A stretch of DNA of 8,392 nt, taken from Quisquiliibacterium sp. Its GTDB lineage: Bacteria; Pseudomonadota; Gammaproteobacteria; Burkholderiales; Burkholderiaceae_E. The stretch's first letter is position 1. Every line of letters starts with the position of its first letter. This document shows positions 1 through 5,202 of the stretch, piece after piece. Location of the stretch: the NCBI GenBank assembly GCA_023257915.1, contig JALRBB010000071.1, forward strand, positions 1 through 8,392. The letters are read 5' to 3'. Under the pieces are notes generated by a model. It made no database searches, was not told the DNA's origin, and saw nothing but the letters and a program-made list of their open reading frames with translations. The position numbers and the translations under genes are program-made.

Positions 1-1002
1 GGCTTCCTGCGGTTCAATGCGGCGTGAGGCCGCGGCCGTGACATGGGCCCAGCAATATAGTGCCTTGGCATACGAATAGCCCGGGTCCATCGCGATGGCC
101 CACTCCAACAGGCTGAGCGTGTCCTTGAATTCCTGCCTCGATGCTGGCAAATGCAGCCGAGGCAATGCCTGCAGGCACAGATCATAGGCCTGCAGTTTGT
201 TCGTGGGCTTGGACTGGGAGAGCGCCAACTCGGCCCGCAACAGGCTGGGCTCGATGGCCGCAGCCACCTGTGCGGCGATCCGGTCCTGCAAGTCGAAGAT
301 GTCGTCGAGAACGCCCTCAAACCGCTCGTTCCAGACAAGCTGCCCAGTCGCCGTTTCGACCAACTGCACGCCGATGCGCAAGCGCTGGCCGGCCTGCCGA
401 AAGCTGCCTTCGACCAGGTAGCGCACGCCCAGATCGCGCCCGACCTGTGGTGCGTCGACAACCCGACCCTTGTAGGTGAAACTGGAACTGCGGGCGACTA
501 CGACGAAGGTACGTACGCGCGACAGTGCGGTCGTAATCTCGTCGACGATCCCATCGACAAAATAGTCCTTGGCCGCTTCGCCGCTGAGGTTGGCAAACGG
601 CATCACGGCGAGCGAGGGCTGGTCTGGCGGTGGCGCCAGGGCAGTGGGCGCGTTCGGCGCTGCCGGTTCGACAACACCGGTCCTCGCGAACGGGGGCCTG
701 CTATCCGCAATGGTCAGTTCGGCGGTGAAGCGGTATCCACGTCCCGACACCGTGGCAATCGCCTGGGGCCCCAAGCACTTGCGTAGCGCGGCGATCTGCA
801 CGGTAAGGTTGGACTCCCCGACGACCAGACCGTGCCAGACCCGATCGAGCAGTTCGGCCTTGCTCACGACCCGGTCGCGGTTCTCCAGCAGGCACATCAA
901 CAGGTCAAAGGCGCGAGCGCCCAAGTTCACCACGCGGTCCGCGACGAGCACACGACGCTCGTCAGGCAGGATCTCAACGTTGGCAAAACTCAGTCGCTGC
1001 AT
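1..1002 (-). CDS. CadC-type winged-helix regulator with TolB-like and TPR regions (3' end outside window)
   Basis: Reading leftward from an ATG at 1002-1000, the frame stays open to the window edge, giving 334 visible residues. Residues 1-92 form an OmpR/CadC-type winged-helix DNA-binding domain: LLMCLLENRDRVVSKAELLDRVW is followed by a recognition-helix segment (about 62-77) and the wing signature TVSGRGYRF at 84-92. After a Pro/Ala-rich linker (about 93-128) comes a TolB-N-like region beginning PSLAVMPFANLSG at 129, with YFVDGIVDEITTALSR and YLVEGSFRQ. From about residue 255 a TPR region starts (LLEWAIAMDPGYSYAKAL). This is the layout of one-component regulators often labelled 'adenylate cyclase-like' or CadC family. 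I see no membrane segment in the linker, so it is probably cytoplasmic; the ligand is unknown. The start is supported by AAGG at 1014-1011, 8 bases upstream, and by an in-frame TAA at 1023-1021 with no other start between. Confidence 0.9.
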   Translation of the reverse strand, partial: MQRLSFANVEILPDERRVLVADRVVNLGARAFDLLMCLLENRDRVVSKAELLDRVWHGLVVGESNLTVQIAALRKCLGPQAIATVSGRGYRFTAELTIADSRPPFARTGVVEPAAPNAPTALAPPPDQPSLAVMPFANLSGEAAKDYFVDGIVDEITTALSRVRTFVVVARSSSFTYKGRVVDAPQVGRDLGVRYLVEGSFRQAGQRLRIGVQLVETATGQLVWNERFEGVLDDIFDLQDRIAAQVAAAIEPSLLRAELALSQSKPTNKLQAYDLCLQALPRLHLPASRQEFKDTLSLLEWAIAMDPGYSYAKALYCWAHVTAAASRRIEPQEA

Positions 1003-1353
1003 GCCACAGGCCTTATCTGTTTACTCGCACCGGTCAGCCCGCGGCATTGCCGCCAACACCCTGCATCCGATCACCGCTGTGCCTTCCTCTGCGAATGCGC
1101 TGTCTTTGCACATGACGCCGGCCGCAGACGCCGCCAAACTTGGGGTGAATACGCTGGTAGGGCAGAGCGACGGCGACCATCATTGTGAGTTTATGGTACG
1201 ACACGGTTCGTCGGTCCGGTCTGTCTCAAACTCATGGGGCGGGCTCTTTCCAGACCCGGCTCCGCTTCCCGATAACCTGACCAGCCAAGCAAAACGGGTC
1301 GCCTCCTTCGCGCAGCGCGTATTGTTTGGCTAGAGAGATCCTCCAAGACAGCT
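1003..1353. other. Intergenic region between divergent genes
   Basis: These 351 bases separate the leftward regulator from the rightward FkbM methyltransferase, so they should hold both promoters. Open frames crossing the region on both strands give compositions I cannot match to any family. No convincing -35/-10 pair stands out. The only clear structure is the 13-base palindrome listed separately at 1041-1053. Confidence 0.6.
1041..1053. promoter_or_regulatory. Perfect 13-base palindrome upstream of the regulator
   Basis: GCGGCATTGCCGC has two perfect 6-base arms (GCGGCA / TGCCGC) around one central base. It sits 38 bases upstream of the regulator's start, where an autoregulatory operator could lie. 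In GC-rich DNA such a short palindrome can occur by chance, and there is no second copy in this region, so the functional reading is inference only. Confidence 0.25.
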
Positions 1354-2193
1354 ATGCAGACCAGAATCATCACCAATGCACTGGGACAGGAAGTCGAAGT
1401 CTTCTGCAATGACCAGATCGGGACACACATCGAGAAATACGGTCTGTATGAAAAGGACAAACTGACCGTATTGATGCAGATTCTGACCGGTATGGACAAG
1501 GCCGTAGTCCTCGATATCGGCGCCAACATCGGCAACCACACGCTGGCGTTTGCCACCTGTGCCAGCCAGGTCCACGCGTTCGAACCAGTGCCGGAGACTT
1601 TCCGGATACTGCAACGCAACATCACCCGCAATCAATTGCCCAATGTCCAGGCCTGGAACCTGGCCCTGTCGGACAGGCAGGAAAAGACCAGTATTTATCT
1701 TGGCAAGCCGGGCAACATGGGCATGTCGAGCATGGAACAAAAGGAGTCCAGTGGTGCGCAAGTGGAGATCACTTCAGTCGCTGGTGATGGATTCCTGGAA
1801 CAGCACGATATCAATCGGGTCGACTTCATGAAGATCGACGTGGAGGGTCATGAATATTTCGTGATCCTGGGGCTGATGGAAACAATCCGTCGATGCACAC
1901 CGGTCATCACGCTCGAATGGAATGACAGTGCCGCGATAAAGCGTTTCGCCGGTTCGTCAGCGTTCAGGTTTCTCGAATCACGCTACGACTTTTACGGTCT
2001 GGCGACGAACCACGACAGGACCGTCTGGGCCGACAAGCCCTTCGCATGGTTCAAGCGGAAATTCAACCGCTGGTGCCTGCCGTCACGCCCGGTGATCCAT
2101 CGGTTCAACCCCGCTTGGCGTTACGACAATATCCTGCTCCTGCCCCGGGGCGGACTTTGGCAGAAGAAACTGTCGCCGGCTTTGTTTGGCTGA
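1354..2193 (+). CDS. FkbM family SAM-dependent methyltransferase
   Basis: The 279-residue protein is a class I methyltransferase of the FkbM type (Methyltransf_21). SAM-binding motif I is VLDIGANIGNHTL at residues 52-64, the acidic post-I motif is FEPVPET at 76-82, and the family signature VDFMKIDVEGHE lies at 156-167. Length fits the family, which mostly O-methylates sugars or hydroxyls of polysaccharides and natural products; the substrate cannot be told from sequence. It is cytoplasmic, with no signal peptide or membrane segment. A basic, Trp/Arg-rich tail (about 228-257) follows the catalytic fold. No other in-frame ATG lies between this start and an upstream TAA at 1273-1275; the Shine-Dalgarno is weak (AAGA about 8 bases upstream, AGAGAG farther away). 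No glycosyltransferase or biosynthetic partner is adjacent. The gene looks less GC-rich than its neighbours, which hints at separate origin. Confidence 0.92.
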   Translation: MQTRIITNALGQEVEVFCNDQIGTHIEKYGLYEKDKLTVLMQILTGMDKAVVLDIGANIGNHTLAFATCASQVHAFEPVPETFRILQRNITRNQLPNVQAWNLALSDRQEKTSIYLGKPGNMGMSSMEQKESSGAQVEITSVAGDGFLEQHDINRVDFMKIDVEGHEYFVILGLMETIRRCTPVITLEWNDSAAIKRFAGSSAFRFLESRYDFYGLATNHDRTVWADKPFAWFKRKFNRWCLPSRPVIHRFNPAWRYDNILLLPRGGLWQKKLSPALFG

Positions 2194-2203
2194 TCCATGC
2201 GAG

Positions 2204-2221
2204 GGCCGCCCGAAGGCGGCC
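2204..2221 (-). terminator. GC-rich hairpin between convergent genes, possible terminator
   Basis: A perfect 7-bp stem GGCCGCC/GGCGGCC encloses a 4-base loop. Read as minus-strand RNA the loop is UUCG closed by C-G, an especially stable tetraloop, so it fits best as the 3' end of the leftward oxidase transcript, 78 bases past that stop codon. It also lies 10 bases past the stop of the rightward methyltransferase and could serve both. Neither side has a T-run, so it is not a canonical intrinsic terminator; it could instead protect a 3' end. Confidence 0.45.
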
Positions 2222-2299
2222 GTCATGGTGTTCACCCGGTCACCTTAAAAGAGCCCGGAGACCCTGCTTCCGTAAGTCCTCTACGACCAGTTCTGCCTG

Positions 2300-3679
2300 T
2301 CAAGCGACGCGGATCGCCGCCATCATTCCGCTGGCCTGATGTTCCAGCACATGACAGTGCAGCATCCAGACGCCTGGGTTATCCGCAACGAAGGCGATTT
2401 CGGCCCGCTGGCGTGCTTCGAGCAAGACGGTGTCGCGCCATTCCCGATGCGCCGTGGGGCTGCCGTCGCGGCTCACGACCCGAAACACATGGCCATGCAG
2501 ATGGATCGGGTGGGGCCACATCGTATCGTTGACCAGTTCGATGAGCGCGGTGCGGCCCAATTCAAGCGAAAGAATCGGCTTGGCGTCATGCTCATGCACC
2601 GGTTGGCCGTTCACCGTCCAGATCATGCCGCGCGCCGCAGGTTGGCGCGGCATGCTGCCCATCATTCCGCCGCCGAACACAATCTGGTGGCGCTCCGCGC
2701 GCTCCAGAACCGGTTCGGCAACCGGGTTCGGGGCAAGCGGCTGCAGTGCGCTGCCGGCGCGTCCTGCCCGTGTGTTCTTTGAGTAGCGAAGATCAAGCAA
2801 GCGATAGGCAAGCCGCGGGTAATAATCATCCACCACCGGATAGTTGCGGCCGGACTGTCCTGCGAGATCCAGGATCAGGTCTGCTCGCATTGCCGGGCCG
2901 AGCACCACACGCCCGCGCTCCGGTCGGTGAGGAGCAACCGGATGACCGTCGTAGGCGATCACCACCGGATCATGTCCCTGGAAATTCAGCCCGTAGATTC
3001 GTGCGTTGGATGCATTGACCAGCCGCAGCCGCAGGCGTTCGCCAGGGTTGACATCGATCGATTCGGGTACCGACCCGTTCACGCTGACCGTATTGCCGAT
3101 GCGCCCGGCATGGCTGGCATCCATGAAATTGCCGAAGTTCGGCACGATCCTGGCTTCCCGATCCAACCGCCAGTCTGAAAGGACCCAGAGCAGTTCCCGA
3201 TCGACTGCGGGCGGGGCGTGCTCCTGCACAATCAGTGCTCCGGAAAGTCCGCGGCCGACCTGCTCCGCGCTGCCAAGGTGCGGGTGATACCAGTATGTTC
3301 CCGCATCAGGCAAATCGAATTCGTACTGGAACTTCGCACCCGGTTCGACCGGCGCTTGGGTCAGATGAGGTACCCCGTCCATCGCATTCGGCAGGCGGAT
3401 GCCGTGGAAATGTACCGTGCTCGCTTCTGGCAGGTGGTTCTCAAAGGTGATTCTCAGTCGCTCTCCCTGCCGGTAGTTCAGCACCGGTCCGGGGATTTTG
3501 CCGTCGTAGCTCCAGACCTCGGTCGGCGGATACCCCTCACCCACCAGGGAATGCCTGGCGGTGACTGCCCGGAGCACCCGGGCGGGTGGATCGCTGGCGC
3601 GGACCAATCCTGGAAATGCGCCCGCTCCCAGGGCAAAACCGGAGCTCAGGAACATGCGTCTGGGAAAATTCACAGGCAT
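2300..3679 (-). CDS. Tat-exported multicopper oxidase
   Basis: This 459-residue protein carries all four copper-binding motifs of a three-domain multicopper oxidase (laccase, CueO/CopA-like): HFH at 90-92, HPH at 132-134, HPIHLHG with H390/H393/H395, and HCHVLEHQASGM with H441, C442, H443, H447 and M452. They supply the type 1, 2 and 3 copper centres that couple one-electron substrate oxidation to reduction of O2 to water. The N-terminus PRRMFLSSGFALGAGAF is a twin-arginine signal with likely cleavage near residue 28 (VRA|SD), so the enzyme should be exported folded to the periplasm. A small Met cluster (GGGMMGSMP, 336-344) recalls, but is much shorter than, the Met-rich insert of CueO, so cuprous oxidase versus phenol/metal oxidase is open. 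The start is set by the RR motif at 7-8; GAGG lies 9 bases upstream, inside the preceding methyltransferase remnant. Confidence 0.95.
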   Translation of the reverse strand: MPVNFPRRMFLSSGFALGAGAFPGLVRASDPPARVLRAVTARHSLVGEGYPPTEVWSYDGKIPGPVLNYRQGERLRITFENHLPEASTVHFHGIRLPNAMDGVPHLTQAPVEPGAKFQYEFDLPDAGTYWYHPHLGSAEQVGRGLSGALIVQEHAPPAVDRELLWVLSDWRLDREARIVPNFGNFMDASHAGRIGNTVSVNGSVPESIDVNPGERLRLRLVNASNARIYGLNFQGHDPVVIAYDGHPVAPHRPERGRVVLGPAMRADLILDLAGQSGRNYPVVDDYYPRLAYRLLDLRYSKNTRAGRAGSALQPLAPNPVAEPVLERAERHQIVFGGGMMGSMPRQPAARGMIWTVNGQPVHEHDAKPILSLELGRTALIELVNDTMWPHPIHLHGHVFRVVSRDGSPTAHREWRDTVLLEARQRAEIAFVADNPGVWMLHCHVLEHQASGMMAAIRVA

Positions 3680-3682
3680 GCG

Positions 3683-3856
3683 TCAGCGCCTCATCAGGGT
3701 GGACTCCCCGCCGCCAATGTCGGTGATCGCGGCGGTCTTGTGCGGGCATAGCCGTTCGATCAAGCGCGACGACTTCCCAAGGTGGGGCGCGTACCAGCTG
3801 AAATCATCGAACTGTTTGCGGCGATAGACCGCGTCCCAATGTTCAGAAGCGTGCTT
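3683..3856 (-). pseudogene. Truncated class I SAM-dependent methyltransferase remnant
   Basis: Minus-strand translation between the transporter stop and the oxidase start reads as the N-terminus of a small class I methyltransferase: HWDAVYRRKQFDDFSWYAPH, then SSRLIERLCPHKTAAITDIGGGESTL, ending MRR and TGA at 3685-3683. Proteins of this type that I recall begin similarly (HWD-VY...SWYQPH...IIDVGGGASTLVDDLL) and continue for roughly 150 more residues. Here the frame ends straight after motif I (DIGGGEST), so no catalytic domain remains. There is no in-frame ATG, GTG or TTG at the front. A good GGGAG at 3868-3864 is followed 7 bases later by AAG (3856-3854), one substitution from ATG, which I take as the lost start. 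The ORF is open back to the transporter's stop codon in the same frame. The homology is from memory, not a search. Confidence 0.7.
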
Positions 3857-3919
3857 GCTTGTTCTCCCGTTAATGGTACTTGCACAGGCGGGCGCGCAGG
3901 AAACAGTCGCGCCCTGGGC

Positions 3920-5164
3920 CTACAAGGCCCGCTGTCGCAGCGCGAGCAGGGCACCCAGCCAGAGCGCACCTGCCGAGAACACCAGGCCGCGCGCCAGACC
4001 ACCCGCGCCATCGGCAATCAAGCCGACTATCGTGGGGCCAACGATCTGGCCGGCGGCAAACGTGACCGTGAAGGCGCCAATGCCCGCCGCCCATTGCGAG
4101 GCTGGCAGGTTGTGCCGCACCAGGGCGGTGGTGCTTGCCACGACGGACAGAAACACCGCCCCAAACATCAGCGCCGAGATCATGACCAGCGACCAGGCAC
4201 TGGTGAGTGCCGGCAAAATGGCTGCCACCCCAAGCAGCGCGTTGAGCCGTGCGAGCGGCTGGCCGTCACGATGGCGGTCCAGCAGACCGGCCCAGATCCG
4301 CGAAGAGGCGATCACCGCGACACCCAGCAGCGTGTAAAAGATGGTGATATCCGACCCTGGCAGGTGGCGTTCGGCAAGCAGCGCGATCACGAAGGTCATG
4401 TAGCCGATGTAGCCCATTCCAAAGCACAGGTAGCCGAGCAGCCCGAAGGCAAAGTCGCGCCAGCGAAACTTACGCTGTTCGGGCGTGCGCTGCCCGTTCG
4501 CCGCGACTGGCGCCGGACCCTGCGCCTCAAGTTGCGTCAATACCCGCGCCGGCCAGGCGAGCAGCAGCGTGGCCAGTCCGCACAGCAGTGCCATCGCCCA
4601 CCAGCCCCAGGCCCAGGGGTGTGGCTGACCTGCAGCCGCCAGCAAGACCTGCGGCACCAGCAGCGCCGACAGCGCAATGCCAACGCCGGTACCTCCGTAG
4701 TACAGACCAAGCAACAGGCCGCTGCGCCGTGGCTGGCGCGCCCCCAGGCGGGCTGCCAGCAGCCCGCCGGTGCCGAACACCAGCCCGCTGGCCACCCCCG
4801 CCAGCAAGCGCTGCAGCAGCAAAGCCGCGGCATCGGTGAAAAACCCGCTGGCCGCCATGAATACCGTTGCCAGCGCCGACCCGGCGATGAACAGCCGCGT
4901 CGGCGCCAGGCCGCGTAGCAGCCAGGCCATGGCCATGGCACCAATGAGGTAGCCCACCGCATTGGCGGTGTTCATCGCGCCGGCCAGCGTGTAGCTCCAG
5001 CCCAGGTCGGCGCGCATTGGTGGCAACAGCAGGCCGTAGGCAAAGCGCGTGATGCCCAGCGACACGGCGGCCCCTAGCGACAGCGACAGCGCCAGCCGCA
5101 GGTAGGGCGTGGCGTCTGGCGGTGATTCGTCGTTCAGGCCGGCGGGCAGGCTGGTGCGGGGCAT
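3920..5164 (-). CDS. YbfB/YjiJ-type MFS transporter
   Basis: The 414-residue protein is almost entirely hydrophobic segments, consistent with 12 transmembrane helices and a central cytoplasmic loop (about residues 205-237, rich in Arg, Gln and Pro). The N-terminal stretch GITRFAYGLLLPPMRADLGW followed by NTANAVGYLIGA is characteristic of the YbfB/YjiJ branch of the major facilitator superfamily (MFS_4), whose substrates are mostly unknown. It would act in the inner membrane, probably as a proton-driven exporter. ATG 5164-5162 is the only plausible start before the first helix; a hydrophilic lead of about 20 residues precedes it. No Shine-Dalgarno is visible: the site is filled by two inverted repeats. 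The gene starts 38 bases after the sensor kinase stop on the same strand, suggesting co-transcription and possibly coupled translation. Its stop TAG is in frame with the methyltransferase remnant that follows. Confidence 0.92.
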   Translation of the reverse strand: MPRTSLPAGLNDESPPDATPYLRLALSLSLGAAVSLGITRFAYGLLLPPMRADLGWSYTLAGAMNTANAVGYLIGAMAMAWLLRGLAPTRLFIAGSALATVFMAASGFFTDAAALLLQRLLAGVASGLVFGTGGLLAARLGARQPRRSGLLLGLYYGGTGVGIALSALLVPQVLLAAAGQPHPWAWGWWAMALLCGLATLLLAWPARVLTQLEAQGPAPVAANGQRTPEQRKFRWRDFAFGLLGYLCFGMGYIGYMTFVIALLAERHLPGSDITIFYTLLGVAVIASSRIWAGLLDRHRDGQPLARLNALLGVAAILPALTSAWSLVMISALMFGAVFLSVVASTTALVRHNLPASQWAAGIGAFTVTFAAGQIVGPTIVGLIADGAGGLARGLVFSAGALWLGALLALRQRAL

Positions 5165-5190
5165 GGCGCAATTGTGCGCCAGACTGTCTG
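5165..5190 (-). promoter_or_regulatory. Two adjacent inverted repeats at the transporter's ribosome binding site
   Basis: Immediately upstream of the transporter ATG lie GGCGCA-ATTG-TGCGCC (5165-5180, perfect 6-base arms, 4-base loop) and CAGAC-T-GTCTG (5180-5190, perfect 5-base arms), sharing one base. Together they occupy most of the 38-base gap after the kinase stop and leave no purine-rich Shine-Dalgarno. Possible roles are a hairpin that limits ribosome access, a protein operator, or an mRNA processing site. That both repeats are perfect is seen; function is inference. Confidence 0.4.
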
Positions 5191-5202
5191 GGGGATGCGG
5201 TT

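Noticed and set aside
151..1333. Overlapping plus-strand frames (151-786, 569-1333) opposite the regulator
   Set aside because: The minus strand gives an unbroken winged-helix/TolB/TPR protein over 1-1002; the plus frames have low-complexity Ser/Arg/Ala content and no family features.
3708..3735. CCGCCGC / GCGGCGG inverted arms downstream of the transporter as a terminator
   Set aside because: They fall within the methyltransferase remnant's motif I coding sequence, have a long loop and no T-run.
3782..4918. 378-residue plus-strand open frame opposite the MFS transporter
   Set aside because: It is Gln/Arg/Pro-rich with no recognisable domain and mirrors the transporter's codon bias. The minus strand encodes a clear 12-helix carrier.
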